Of a stretch of 64,000 bases of DNA, positions 1-13,373 are shown piece after piece. This DNA comes from Penelope pileata (taxonomy: Eukaryota; Chordata; Aves; Galliformes; Cracidae). The stretch is taken from NCBI GenBank assembly GCA_013396635.1, contig WBMW01000154.1:854602-918601 (forward strand), in the 5' to 3' direction. The stretch's first letter is position 1. Each line of letters begins with the position of its first letter. The translations under genes were made by a program, and so were the position numbers. The notes below the pieces were generated by a model. That model worked only from the letters and a program-made list of their open reading frames with translations, was not told the DNA's origin and ran no database searches.

Positions 1-3000
1 TTCCCCCAGTTTTTGGGGACAGAATTGCAAAATTACAGGGCTAATACAGCGCAGAACAGCTGCAATCTATTTGGATTTTACTGAAGGGCTTGATACTGTC
101 TCCTGAAATCTTATGCTCCAAATAAGCTCAAGTTGGCTCCAGCAGGAGAATGCTGTCATGTGGATTGAAAGCTGCCTGAGACAACAGCACAGAGCGGGAA
201 TGGCACACAGCAAGAGACCATGGAGACCTGCTTTGGTCTCACCTCCTCAGACATCTGGAGTAAAAAAGGGGATGCAGAACTGAGAAAAAATAAAATAAAA
301 GAGGGTTGCAGCCATTTGGACAGAGGGATAAATCTCATAAGGCTGAGAGAGTTGAGAAACGTGGGTAAAGCATGGCACAACTCAAGTTTTCCATGGAGAA
401 AGGGCACACAACCCTGCGTACCTGCACGGAGAGAACCAAAGGGAACGCATGACACCTAATGGAAGTGGAAAGTCCAGGAGACAGCAGTATTAACAGAGAT
501 GTGAGAGCGATCACTGCCTTGCTCAAAGACACGATCACAGCGTGATTGGAGCCATCAGCTCGCAGCCACGTGCCAGCCCATAGAGCCCCAGGCTGCGTGC
601 TGGGTGCCTCCCACCCAAGGCTTGCCGACACAGGGAGCTTGACCAGAGCAGCTATTGCAGAATAAGCTGTTCCACAACAGCAGCTTTGGAATAGCTCCCT
701 GCACAGACCACTGTCTTCCACAATAAGAGTCACTTTACAGCAGAATAATTAATGCTCTCCTCCAAAGCAAAGTCATTGCTCTGGTGTACGCTCTCTTTGA
801 TTCCTAAATAGAGTTCAGATGAGCAGCAGCTCCAGAGCAACTCTTAATGTATTATTCTGGCCAACTGTGCCTGGCAGACAAGCCCCAAGATACGAATGCA
901 CCCAATCCATGGGCAGAAAATCCATATGGCGATGGGAGAACAAGCTTCAGAGCTGATGCAATCACGGGTCGGCTGCCCTGTGGGCATCAGAACCCACTGA
1001 GTGCCCATCCCACAGTTCCTAAAACTGAGCGTAACTTTGCTATTTCAACAAAAGAAGATTTAAGCCCAGCCAGCTGAATTGTTTTCAAGGAAAAATGGCT
1101 TTTTTATTAATATATTTTTTATTAACTTTCAAGTTTAGTTGGGGATCTCTTTTTCCATTTAATTTCAATACAATGAAAGTATTCCAGCTTTTGGAGGGAA
1201 AGAAATTTTGGACAGAAATATATCTGAGAGGAGTTGGGGAAAGTTTAGGGGAGGGGGATACATTTAAAGAAGCACAGCTACAGAAGGACAACTTGTATTT
1301 TCCCAAACACTGTTGATTCTTGCAGGTATATTTGTTTCCTTTGTCCACCCTCCTTCTGCACACACATGGTTTCTAAATTCTCTTGAAGAAACCGCAAGAG
1401 CTTTTCCAGCATCCCCTGCCCAGCACTCCCCAGGCCATGCACAAGTTGCACGCTGTTGGGTTTGTGATATTCCAGTTTTACTCACATGAAACTCTCCATC
1501 CTCCTTCTCCCCATCTTCCAGGGAAACCTCTGCTGCCCCAGAGGAGCTGGTGCCTTCTCCTGCTCTGCTTTGCAACATTCACTCAGCGAAGGGCATCTCC
1601 CAGAGCAGCCTGCTGGCTGCATTTGCGCATTGAGCTGTTTGTGTTCCTCCAGCTCCTCTCCTGGTGGTAATCCCATTCCCCTCAGCTTATTCCCTATATC
1701 CTTACCATCCTCCTGGGCTCTTATTTCTGGGAGAAACTGAGGCACAGAACAAACAGAGGTTGGATCTGCGGATCCTCCGAGCCCATACCTCACCCACTCA
1801 CCAACATTGATCCCATCACAGCTGGGCTGCTGGTTCAAAACCAAAAACACAGGTAAGACTCTGCATGTCCTATTTGCCTGGAAGAAAATGAGAAAAAAGT
1901 TATAAAATCCCAAAAAATACACGTTCACCCTTTGGACAAAGCAGAGCAGGCACCAAAGTGGGTTGTGGGGCAGGGCACAAAGTAGAGAGACAGAGAAGAA
2001 AAAGCAACCTGAAAAAACCCTGATTTCTTTTTTAACACTGGTTCCACAAACAGCATTCACTGGGGATGTGAGACTCAGCCTTCTTCATCTCTCCCTGCCT
2101 AATGTGAAGCAGATGTCTTCTATTAATGAAGTGGTTGCTAATTAGTAACCGCTTTGTTTCTCTTCCATCAGTTTTCTTCTTTGGTTCAGGAGCAGGGGGC
2201 AGGCCATGTAGATAAGTCAGTTCTCATAAAAATGTATGGCACATCAACTCAAAGGCGATTTTGTAGCATTTTGGGAGGCTGTCATGGGGCAAAAAGTTGT
2301 ATTCTCCTTTTTTGCTTGCAACTGAGAAGACCTGAGCAATACTTCAAAGCCCTCCATGGCAGAGCCAAATCCACACAAGCTTTCTGTTTGAGCTGCATCA
2401 CCCTGAGCTGACACCAGTACAGTGACCCCAGAGCCAGGTGGCCAATACCCCACTCTTGGTCCAGAGAAGAAGCATAATTCATGGCAAACATCCCATTGTC
2501 CTCCTCCAGGACATCTCTCAAGGCAGGAGGCTGCAGCCCTGCCACTGGCTCCCATGAAGCATCCTCATCCCTTTGCTCCCTTGCCCAGGACCCCAAATTC
2601 CAGTCCACAGCATTATGTCCCAGCTCAACAGGGAGAGATTACTTCCCTCTGGGCTCTGCATTTAAAAATGTGATGATGGTCATGCATGATTTATAGAAAA
2701 GGGACGACTTTCAAATTCTGTCTGGGTCCCAGCCACCACACTGTGTCTTTCTAGTGGTTTCCCAATAGAGACAGATTCCTGTTCTGGCTGCCTGGCTCTC
2801 CTTTCCCCTTTCGCCCTCATACGGAGGGATCTTAAAAGCTTGGGTAGCCATTGCCATGCTCATTTTGTAATACACTTGAACTCTCCTTTTGCATTGTCCT
2901 GAGGGGGACTTGCTGTAATTTGGTTCTTGGAAATAATTTCTCCCCTCATAAAACACCCCAAATTGTAAACCTTCCAATGAAGTCCTTACATTAAGAAGTT

Positions 3001-5371
3001 TTAAAGCTTAATTTTAGCAATCAGAACAATAAACAACTCCATTCTCTGCAGAGCTTTTCATCCCAAAGGCTTCCAGGGCACTTTCATCCACTGTGCACCA
3101 GCTACGCACAGGGATGGATTCAATGTAAAAATGCAGATGTCCCTGGGGACACAGCTTGGCTGCATGCAGAAAATCTTTGTGGGAGAGGAACCAACGGGAT
3201 GGGACATCCCCAGGTCTGCTGCTCAGCTGATGTGGCCATGCTGTGGTGTCAGACCTCGCCAAAGCGGGAATGCCTCCATCCTCCACTTCGCCAGTGCCAT
3301 CAAACTAAATCCCAGGGGCTGGTTACCAAGGAATACACTGCCTTGTGCTATTAATTCAGGGATTTAGTTAATTAATAATTAAGAGCTCCCAACAGTGGCC
3401 ATACAGTGCCACGCTGTCCCATCTGGGGACATTCTCCCACCGCATCCAGATGTTTCTCCACCACCTTGCAGCCTCTCCAGCTGTTGCCCCCTCATTATGA
3501 AGTTGTGCACTGGATCACACCTTCCTGCTTACATCCTTGCTGGAATTTGCCACGCCGGCTGCAGATTCATAATTAACTCTTTCAGAAATGTGATTATTTT
3601 CCCCCTCGAAGGGTTGTGCATGCTGTGCAAGGAAGGGCAACAAGGAAAGTCAGCAAGAAAAGGTCGATTGGAAGGCAGCAGGGCAGGGAGAGCACCACCT
3701 GGGTCCCTGTCAGTCAGTACCTTCTCAGCTGAGCCCTGTGTAATAAAGTCTGGGGGCTGGCCATGGGGCTGAGTATGGAAGATAACACTAAATTCTATAT
3801 ATTCTATATATATATAGTATATATTATCACCATTTTTGTGTTGTTTTGTTACAGTCAGACAATACTTTTTACCTTCCAGTTCTCACTGCAGTCTGAAGTC
3901 TTCCGAATGTCTCGTGACACTGACCCCAAAGCAATGCTCACCTGGATCCAGGCTGTGCCTGGACCTAAACCAGGCAATTAAGGGGGTTAATCTGTGTTCT
4001 ATAGCCCCGAGAAACAAACACCCAGACAGTCCCTAATACTGCAGAGAGCTTTTGAACAACCAGCAGCTCCCAGCTGTCGAGGCTGCTTTTTACCTCTGCT
4101 GTAGGGCAGCAAGACCTGGGCAAAACAGCTCAGAAATCTGCAGATTGAGCAAAAAACCCATTGATTTTGGACAAAGATCTAGTGAGTTCCAGCTCTGCTG
4201 CACAGCACCTGTGAACCTCAGTGACCAGCAGTGCTCAATGTGCTGACATATCCCGTGCTGCTGTAGCTCAAAGCTTGCAAATGTGCAGGGCAGAAAGCGC
4301 GCGATGGGGAGGTGAATGGGAGAACAACTTTTTGTTTCAGGTAAATAGTGGACAAGTCATTCGTAACTTGTAAGTCTAGTTCATGCAAAGTGACATCAAC
4401 TTTTCAACTTACGACGTTTCACAGGAGGAATGCCATTATTCCTGTCCTCAGAGCAACTGCACACACACCACTGCTTAACCGAAATGGGGAAAAGAAAAAG
4501 GAAAACTTCCCACCAAAAAGGAATGAAAAGAAAGTTAATTACAGGACTTCCAAAAAAAATAGTGGTTGGGCATCAGCCAGAAAGCTTTCTGTTTAGGCCT
4601 GGTAAGTCTTCCTAAGGGAAGCATTACGTTTTTGATGCAGAGGTTCCAGCCTCTATTTTTAGAGCACATCACAGCCGATGAGTTTAGCGCTTTCATATTT
4701 GAACCAACAGTCTATTATTTTTTTTTTCAGGCCTTCTAGAACACCACATGGTAATTTGTTCACTTTATAATAATTGCATAAATTGTCATCAGTTCCATGC
4801 CTGCCATTATGCTGGTTTCACCCAGAATAACCCTGCGGATTTGGCAAGCCGGACATAACTACTATTCTGTTGTGCTTTTGACCTCTTTGTTTCCCTTGCT
4901 GTCCTTCCGCCATACCCTTCTCCCTCAGTGCGGTGCTCATGGAGTTCCTCACAGGTGCTGCAGTCAGGAACTCAATGGGCTGGGGAAGCATCCTGATGGT
5001 ACTAAGTGGTACCAAGTGGTCACCAAGTGGTATAAAGCCAACATTCCTTGGGAGGAACAGCCCCACGCCCAGGGTGGCCATCAGGCAGCTGGAAAGCAGC
5101 CTTGCAGAGAAGTCCTGGTGGACAAGTTGCAGTCTACAGACACCAACAGCAGGAGATGCTTTCATCGCAGCCAGGAAGCTCTGGGCTTGGTGGGAAGATG
5201 CAAGCCCAGGTGAGCAGCTTGAACCATCACGAAAGGATTGTGTCTTTGGGGCCTGAAAGTCACCTCCAAACACACAGTCACATCAAGCCAAGGTAGGCAA
5301 AATCACAGCAGGTGCACCCAAACACTTCGAGCAAAGCCTCAGTACCGAAGACTTTAGAAACAAACTCAGAG
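1..5371. other. No recognised gene
   Basis: Unique-looking sequence with an AT-rich TATA-type microsatellite at about 3,797-3,827 and a short direct repeat (AAGTGGT about three times, 5,004-5,035). The open frames are short and show no family I know. In other amniotes FGFR3 lies on this side of LETM1 in the opposite direction, but none of its kinase exons are visible. Confidence 0.6.
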
Positions 5372-5551
5372 GGAGGTGAGGCCCTGGCACAGCTGCCCAG
5401 GGAGCTGTGGATGCCCCATCCCTGGAGGTGCTCAGGGCCAGGCAGGATGGGGCCTGGGCAGCCTGAGCTGGTGGGGGGCACCCAGCCCATGGCAGGGGTG
5501 GGGACTGGGTGGGCTGTAAGGTACAACCCAACCCAATCCATGCTGTGATTC
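5372..5551 (+). mobile_element. CR1 LINE 3' fragment
   Basis: Matches the 3' UTR of avian CR1: GAGGTGAGGCCCTGGCACAG, GATGCCCCATCCCTGGAGGT, CCTGGGCAGCCTGAGCTGGT and the terminal CCCAACCC...TGTGATTC. 5'-truncated, as most CR1 copies are. Sense on the plus strand. Confidence 0.9.
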
Positions 5552-6477
5552 AAACACAACACATCACCAGCCCATGGAGCAGGGCTCTGGGTAGGGCAGG
5601 ACAAGGGTCACTGATGAGAACGTCAGGAGATTTCTGGGGCAGCTGTGCAGCTTCAAAGTTACACGTTAGTGTGTGCCATAAGCAGTCAAACAAAGAAAAT
5701 GTTTCCGGGGGCTTTTCTGCTGAGAAAATTGAAGCCAAATGTGTAGAAATTGGTGTTAGACAAATTCATTAGGAAGATTTGGATTTTCACTATTTGATTT
5801 TCCAAGGGTGAGCAATTAATTTCTTTTTGTATTTTGAAAGACTCTTTCCTCTCTCCCTTCCTCAGTAAGAAAACCCCCACAAACCACAGAATGATAGCAA
5901 CAAACCCGGACAAGGGCTCACCAAGGGATTGCGGTGGGTTCTCTTTCACCAACAATTTTTAAATGGCAGATTTGGAGAACTTCTTAGAAATTATGTATTT
6001 TTAAAAGACATTAATTATGGAAAGTTCAGTGGCCAAAGATTTATTTGGTTTGCAAGCAAGTGATGTCATTCTGATGAAAAGAGAGGAGCTGGAGTAGGAA
6101 ACATGGGGAGCATAGGGGTACCTGGCATGGGGTGGGATGGGAAAGCTGCAGCAGCCACATGCAAACTCAGGGGAAGAGAAGGGAACTACATGAGAGGCAA
6201 CTGAGTCTCTGAGTGCAGAACAGGGGCCTGGGCACAAATACTGGCTAGGGAAATTCAGGTATGGGATCTCAGAAGATGTGTGAATGTGGGAGGGCGATAC
6301 TCACAGCAGCGTTTTAAACTGAAGATGGTGGATTTGCAAAGCTGATGAAAAAATATGGAAACTTTGCACGTGAGCCAGAATCGCTGCATCAGGTGTGGAG
6401 TGGGGGGAAGAGCACTGAGCAGCATGACCCAGTGTGATGCCCTGTGCTGTAGCACCTTATGCCATGCAGGGTCCTCC
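5552..6477. other. No recognised feature
   Basis: AT-rich unique sequence between the CR1 fragment and the pentamer tract. I see no gene, RNA or repeat in it. Confidence 0.55.
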
Positions 6478-6830
6478 TGTCCCATCCACACACATCCCAT
6501 CCCAACCCATTCTGACCCATCCCATCTCATCCCATTCCATCCCATCTCATTCTGTCATGTTCCATCCCATCCTGTCTTATCCCATTCCATCCTCTCTCTT
6601 TCCAATCCAACCCATCCCATCCTATTTCAACACATCTCAACCCACACTGACCCAACCCAACCTATCCCATTCTGTCCTGTCTTATCCCATCCTATCCCAG
6701 CTCAATCCATCCCATTCCATCCTAACCCATCCTGACCCATCCCATCCCAACCCATTTCACCCCATCCCGTCCTCTTTTATCCCATGTCATCCTGTATCAC
6801 GGCATTCCACCCCGTCCCGTCCCGACCCCG
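6478..6830 (+). repeat. Degenerate CCCAT pentanucleotide tract
   Basis: About 350 bp of imperfect (CCCAT)n with variants CCCAA, TCCAT, TCTCAT and CTGAC. It gives long low-complexity open frames (His/Pro/Ser-rich on the plus strand, Gly/Trp/Met-rich on the minus strand) that are not genes. It grades into CCCGT repeats and a CpG-rich patch at its 3' end. Confidence 0.9.
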
Positions 6831-7015
6831 CCGGGCGGTCCCGTGCCGCCACCCAGCGGCAGGACCCCGTGGTTGCAGCGCGGCTCCCGGCCCCGCTCCG
6901 CCCGCGGTGCTGCTGCGTTCGGAGGGGCTCGGTGGGCTCTGCTGGGAAGCGTGGGGGTGGTCCTTGCGACGGAGACCCGGGGTGATTCGGGTCGCTTGGC
7001 TCAGACGGGCACCTT
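6800..7015. other. Short CpG-rich patch next to the pentamer tract
   Basis: About 200 bp with many CpGs (for example CCCGACCCCGCCGGGCGG and CGCTCCGCCCGCGGTG) in an otherwise CpG-poor region. It could be a small promoter or simply GC drift of the pentamer repeat. No exon is recognisable. Confidence 0.5.
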
Positions 7016-10000
7016 CAGTCTCCTGTGAAAGGGAGGTGACACATACCTGCTTTATCAGCCATTGTGTTATGGATTAATACCAAAAAATGTTTTTAAAGCC
7101 ACCATTCATCCCACTTCCATGAAGTTGCCAGGTTTCACCAAGGAGTTCAGTGAGAGCCTCACATTGGTGGTACAATGTAATTTCTCTTGACTAAGGCTAT
7201 CTTCATAAGCACAAAATTCATCAGCACCCAAATACTTGCCCACCAAATGGCAAATTACGGGGAAGAGAGCACAACCAAAATGCCAGCATCCTCAAATCTG
7301 CCCCCCAACCCCTGCCTGTTTGTTTGCCACCAGAGATGCTCTGTAAGATCCTGGCTTGCTGATCAATTTACCGTGCCAGAGGTCTCAATCACAAAGCACT
7401 CAGCACACAAAAGGCAGCTGGGGTTTTGTGCTAACACTTCCTCCGTGGTTTATTTCAAGAGGTTTTTTTGGGATGGACGTCAGCTAATTCTTGAGCTTCC
7501 AAGTCCAAATAGCCAAAAGGATCTCATTTACAGAATGGGTACAAAGAGTCTTCTAGGGAAAAAGGTGACCCAAGCGGTTTAGGTACACCTTGAATTAAAT
7601 GGTACTGAGTCACCAAGGGACCCCAGTGCTACTCTTATTACAGAATTTGGAAGCATAACTCTGGTTGCAGAAGGTAGGTCTAAAAACGTGGATGTGTGCA
7701 CCTCCCTCTCCATGTCACTCTGGCTTTTGAAGATGAACTCTAAGAGCATATTTTTCCCCTGAAATGTTGTGGCTTATGATAGGGCACACTCAACTCCCTG
7801 TGATGGGAGCACACAGTCCCAAAGGGAAGGGTAACACCATTGAGTTCTCCCGGGCACTGCCCATGGTGGAGCATCATTGCCCTGGAGGAAGGTGAGAGCG
7901 GAGCTTGATGAAGGCTGCTGGTGAACGACTGGATTTGCACAAACCTAATACCAAAAACTAGCTAGAAATGATTGGAAAGAGCAACAGTTGGTATATTTCA
8001 ACTCTGCTTCCACCAGCACAAAGCTAGGCACTGGGGAACCAAAGCACTGCAAGGAGTGCATAAATCGTCCCTCCTGAGTGCTGCATATTGATGGAGGGGA
8101 AGGGAAAAGGGAAAGGTTGGGCCATGGAGGAGGGAGAACAAAAACGTGGTGACTTGCTTACTTCTTTAGGACACATTCAATCTGAGGGAAAAAGAAATCT
8201 TACATTTTCAAGTCTGAAGTAAGCTGCAGAGATCCCCAGGTTTCCTGCAGGACAGGCTGTTAATTCTCATCTTCATTTAGTAAGACTCTAAAGATATTTT
8301 TAAAAAATACATACTTTTTTTTTTTTGGTTTTGCTCATCTCCAGTTCTTCACAGAAGCTCTCCTTCAGGCAGGTTCTGAAGACCTTGCTGAACCAAGGCT
8401 CTGAAAACACAGTTAGAAAACACGAGGAGGAAACTTTGCTCGCTCTTGAGCCGGAGCCAAGACAAAAAGCAGAGGAGGGAGAATCCGCAGCCGCTCCCAA
8501 CACGCACGGGAGATTTGACATCTTGAACTGCTGGCTGCAGCCTTCACTGAGCCATAAATCAGGCCATTCATGAAGGGCCCTGCTCTGCCAATACACATAA
8601 AGAGAAATACTAGACGGAAAGAGGCAAATCTGAATGAGATCCATCTCTCGCATAGCAGAAATCTTTTACGCCAGTTAGATGAGAGAAACTGATGTTTGAA
8701 AACCGCAGAAGGTTTGGCAAATGTGAAATGTTACATGCTAACGAGCCCCCGAAGAATTTTGACCTGTGAAGGGTATTTAACTACTGAGGAAGATTTATAT
8801 CCAAAAATACACAAAAATGGAAGTGAGCACAGAGTACAGGGAATTAGAAACATACTACAAACATCCTCCTGTTCACATCAGAGTTGAGACATAATTCAAG
8901 AAAATACCAGAAACACTTTTCAATATTTGAGCAATGAGAAAAGGAAGATTCCTCAGACAGAGAAACTATTCAGTGTTACAGGCTGTCACTGTTCGCATTA
9001 AGTACTTGAAAGCCTTATCACTGCACAACACCGCAACAGGTCCTCGCAGGGAGACACTGTTCCAAGAAGTTGGGATCTGTCCAGTCAATAACAAAAAGTT
9101 TTATGTAAGTGTGACGCAAGAGCCATGCAATGTGTTATTAGAAGAAGAAGCATGAACTCAGCACAGATTCCTCAAGCCCCAGCACACTGAACCAACCACA
9201 CGACGACCCAACTCCCCACCCGCCCACCGCTATGCACTTGTATTCAACATTAAATGTCATTTCACCAAATAGTTTGCAAAAAAGTCCTTCTCTATTAACG
9301 TTTTAGGACCTTGCTTTCATGAAGTCAGCAGATTTTCCAACCAGTTTTCTGCATGCCTGCATCATCAGTCTGATGTAAGAGAAGCTTCCATTGGTGATGC
9401 AGTACCTCCATGGCTCCTAATGAGCAAAGTTAGTTCTTGTACATTTGTGGACAATACATAAATTTGCATCTGTAACAATGGATAACTGACATCTGTCGCA
9501 AGGAAAACATGAGAAAAACTCTTTTTCATTAAACCAATGTACCAAAATATTGGAGCAGAAGTCAGTGTGTCCAGAGGGTTGAGGACACCTATGATCAGGT
9601 GTCACCTGTCAAGATGTAGATCTAGTTTACAAGCTCAAAGCCACAATTTCTCTGCTAATCTGTTTTACCATACAGCTGCACAAGGATACTATTCACCCTA
9701 AATAAGCCTGTAACCAAAGGAAATTTTAAAGCAAAAGCTTAAAAAGTGGCAGAATTTGTTCCTTGTCAGCCATGATGTGATATAGGACATTTAAGCAGAA
9801 AAAGGAAAAATCTGAAACAAATCCTTGCTTATCTAGTGAGTTATCTCGAAAGCATCTCAAGACAGGAAGTCTTGATTTCAGCCATCTGCTGAAATGCTCT
9901 GACACTAGAAAATAGATCCACGTTTGCATGTTCCCAAATCCTGCCTGAAAGCAGCCAGGAGCCTGCCTACAACGCAGACTTCTGCAGCAGGAGCTCCCCA

Positions 10001-10439
10001 CCTTGGGGCCTGGACCATCTCGGCTCTGCACTTCTCTAAGTGCTGACCACAGCTGGGCCAAGACGAGCGCTGAAACTTCCGAGAACAACTGCAGTACAAA
10101 TTATGCTTGAGAGAGCTCCGTTGTTTCCAAGGGACCACACGTGCACTGGAACACCTTGCTGACTTGGGCTCCATCTGCCTTCCCACCCGGGCTGCCAAAG
10201 CTCCAGGAAGAGGTAACAATAAATCTCCATCAGCTTTCAGATGTTGGATGTGCTCAAGCCTGCTGTAGACTGAAGTGAACTCTGTAAAGAACATTAGGAT
10301 TACGGAGGAATATATATAAATCCCACCTGTGACGTGCCCTCTTCCATCCTGAACACTTTGGTTACAACACAGCTCATCGCTGACTGTCTCATCTGAGCAA
10401 CACTCAATTAATGCTGAACGACGAAAAGCAACAGAAAAA
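7016..10439. other. No recognised gene; possible 3' flank of the neighbouring gene
   Basis: No coding exon recognised. A T run at 8,311-8,326 is followed by a short open stretch with no known family. Plus-strand AATAAA occurs near 10,217, so the tail of a convergent plus-strand transcript could end here; this is not demonstrated. Confidence 0.5.
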
Positions 10440-10478
10440 AAGTAACAGACAGAGCAGTTTCAAAAGGATACATTTATT
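10440..10478 (-). terminator. Candidate distal LETM1 poly(A) signal
   Basis: Minus-strand AATAAA at 10,473-10,478, followed downstream on the same strand by a U/GU-rich stretch (TGTCTGTTAC then TTTTTTTCTG, about 10,427-10,451). Hexamer plus downstream element is the usual vertebrate cleavage and polyadenylation layout. Confidence 0.5.
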
Positions 10479-12395
10479 AAAACGAAACAAAGGACACCAG
10501 CTCCAATTAACTTAAAATTTTATATTGCATTATGGCAAACACAGGACCAGTATGCTCAGAGCTCAGACAAATCATTTTTAAAGTGGGCTGAAATCATATA
10601 CCTCAAAAGTAAAACTTTGAATAAATACAGAGAACAGAATACGGGATTATTCTTTTAATTAAATAGACCCAATAATTTCATAGAAACAATTTTAAAGGAT
10701 TTAAATACATGCTGAAGTAGCCAGAGTTTAAATGATGAGCAAGATATGTAGATACAAAGTTCAAGAAGTATTTTGGGGTTGTATAAAAGATGCAACCTTT
10801 TTCCCCAAAGCCTGTAGTGCAACGAACCATCTCGTCATGGGAGCATTCTCTACCCGCATGCAGTCCTGCTGACAAACCACCTAGTAAATTAATTTTCTGG
10901 TACTTAACTTGCAGGCAGACTCACATCTCAGTAGAAACCATCTTTTGAGATAACACAAGTTGGGAATAAACGCTTCAGTAAAATAGGTCCTGTAACCTGC
11001 TTTGACGGAGAGGAAATCCCACTTCACTTCTCTCCTGCTGCTAAGTTCTTTTAAGCTTTTTCTATTAATTTCCCCCCTTGGATAGTTTACAATCAAAATT
11101 TGATCCCACGTGAATCTGAAACAACCCCAACAATGGCTCCACCGATCACCCAACTCTGAGCTTAGAGGCTTTGCCTGTGTAAGTCACAAGGTCACCTGAA
11201 TCTCACACATCCTTTAATTATTTAAACAAATATTTACATCTCCTGATTCAATACTCATTCAGGAATAAGTTCTGACCGGTTACTGTACACCTGGAAGTCA
11301 TCCTTTCTCTGAAAGTACTGTGGCTTCTGGGTTTTTGGTCAACATGAAAGACAAAGCAGGTATCCGAAGCCGGTCCACGAGCCACCGGCCTGCTCACGCT
11401 GCCTGGATCACCTGCACAGAGCTGTTCATCAAGGTTCAAAACCAGGAAAGTGTCCATCACCGAGGGCTTCCTAAGCTTTTTGAGCTTGCAGAACACGTGC
11501 TGAAGTCGAGATGCTGTGGGTTTGCCTACTTTCAACATCAGAGCATTAGAATAGAGATTTCCTGCAGGAATGCCTCACTGTGGTGGATGCGCACATCCCT
11601 TGAACTCCCTAGGTAAGAGGGGAAAACTGACATTTGTGACCACAAGCGCTATATTTAAATGCATTATATGTAAAAAATATTTCATAGTATGCCAAATTTC
11701 AAAGCAATCCAAAAGCTAAAAACACTCAATAAATACACGACAATTATATCATCGGGATATTCATTACAAAAGAATCAGCTACTTATGGCTCCCTTCTTAC
11801 TTAATCCACGGAAAATTTGAGTGAACAGTAAACACAACACCAGACAAAAACATGTCTTAAGCTCCTGAACACTACATTCAGACAACGTAACGCCAGGTGA
11901 ATTAAAGCTGCATGAAACGTGAATCTGTAAAGCTTTGAAAACAGCTTGTTCTGGTACTCCCCTGTTTAAACTTGTGTGTATCCAAGTGCACACCATTCTT
12001 AGACTGTTGCTACTGCACGAAAGCGAGCAGACCATTTTAGTTAGAATAATTTGATGACTTTACAGGAATGTTAAGTAGGACTGTCACATGCTGCTTTCAA
12101 ATGGAAGATATGCAACTGCAAAATTTAGAGTACTTCAAAGCCCATTTTGTTACTTATACAGTGTAAAAGTTTTAAAATTGTATTGTGATATTAGTTCTAT
12201 GTTTTCATCTAAGAGAAGTTTTAGCCTAAAAAGCATCTAGTGAAGTCCCTAGCTTCAAAATTTACAGACTAACTTTTACACTGAAGTCTCCAGGTAAATC
12301 TCATTTTATGAGAATAACATGCTTGTTTCTGGGTACAATAATTGAAAAGCTCCAAACAATTTGAAATTTCAGCTTTGTCCCAGCAATTTTACAGA

Positions 12396-12808
12396 AAAAT
12401 GATCCAAGGGATGGAACACCTCCCCTACAAGGACAGGAGAACGTGCAGCCTGGAGAAGAGAAGGCTCCAGGGAGAGCTGACAGCAGCCTCTCAGTATCTA
12501 AAACGAGGCTACAAGAAAGAAGGGGACAGACTCTTTAGCTGTCTGTGGTGACAGGACAAGAGGAAATGGCTTCAAACTAAAGGAAGGGAGATTTAGATTG
12601 GATACAAAGAAAAAGTTTGTTATGATAATGGAAGTAAAGCACTGGAACAGGTTGCCCAGAGATGTGGTAGATGCACAGTCCCTGGAGACGTTCAAGTTCA
12701 GGCTGGACGGGCTCTGAGCAACCTGACCGAGCTGTCCCTGCTCATTGCAGGGGAGTTGGACCAGATGACCTTCAAAGGTTCCTTCCAACTCAAACAATTC
12801 TATGATAT
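12396..12808 (+). mobile_element. CR1 LINE 3' fragment (antisense in LETM1 3' UTR)
   Basis: Recognisable CR1 3' region: GGAGAAGAGAAGGCTCCAGG, GACAAGAGGAAATGGCTTCA, CACTGGAACAGGTTGCCCAG and the tail CCTTCCAACTCAAACAATTC with TATGAT. It includes the remnant C-terminal end of the CR1 reverse-transcriptase frame and the 3' UTR. Diverged, so an older copy. Confidence 0.9.
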
Positions 12809-13264
12809 AATTACAGTAATTCTCAGGATTACTCACTTTATTTACTGTAAGCAACTTTTCCAACTGTACAGAATACTAACTCAATACCTAAACTAAACAC
12901 TGACCCTTTTTTCTAGGATTGTATTGTACAGCCTACTGTACATTTTGCTTTGGAAACAAGTAAATACAATGGTCCAGTACCTCCAAGACGACCATGGCAC
13001 CCATGGAACAGACAAAGCTGCCACAGAGGGGCAGGCCTCATCCAAGCAGATCTGGTTGGATCAGCAGTACAAGCACATGATCAACTGCTTCATGTGCATG
13101 CCCAGAGAGCAAGGATTTCTCAGCTTCTGGCATGGCAATTTGGTAAAAATTATACGTTTTCATGTCCGAAGTGGATAAACAGTTCTAGATATGGTTTTTA
13201 GCAAACCTGGCTTCTGGTGAAACAGCAGGAGCAACATCTCTGTGTTTAGTGTATCCATTAGACT

Positions 13265-13373
13265 GTCCTGGGCAGTCTGATCTAGTGGGTGGCAACCCTG
13301 CCCATGGCAGGGGGTTGGAGATAGATGATCTTTAAGGTCCCTTCCAACCTAAGCCACTTACGATTCCATGATT
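13265..13373 (+). mobile_element. CR1 LINE short 3' tail
   Basis: About 110 bp of CR1 3' end: CCTGGGCAGTCTGATCTAGT, CCCTGCCCATGGCAGGGGGT, GATCTTTAAGGTCCCTTCCA, ending near CGATTCCATGATT. Plus orientation, like the neighbour at 12.4 kb, and possibly part of the same insertion history. Confidence 0.88.

Noticed and set aside
1482..2060. A 192-codon minus-strand open frame
   Set aside because: No recognisable domain, no splice or promoter context, composition like random sequence. An overlapping frame on the other strand is equally open.
6434..6985. A 183-codon His/Pro/Ser-rich plus-strand frame
   Set aside because: Translation of the CCCAT pentamer tract; low complexity.
1..10440. 3' exons of FGFR3, expected by synteny to the left of LETM1
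   Set aside because: None of the tyrosine-kinase motifs (for example HRDLAARN) appear in any frame, so the gene must lie outside or contribute only untranslated sequence.
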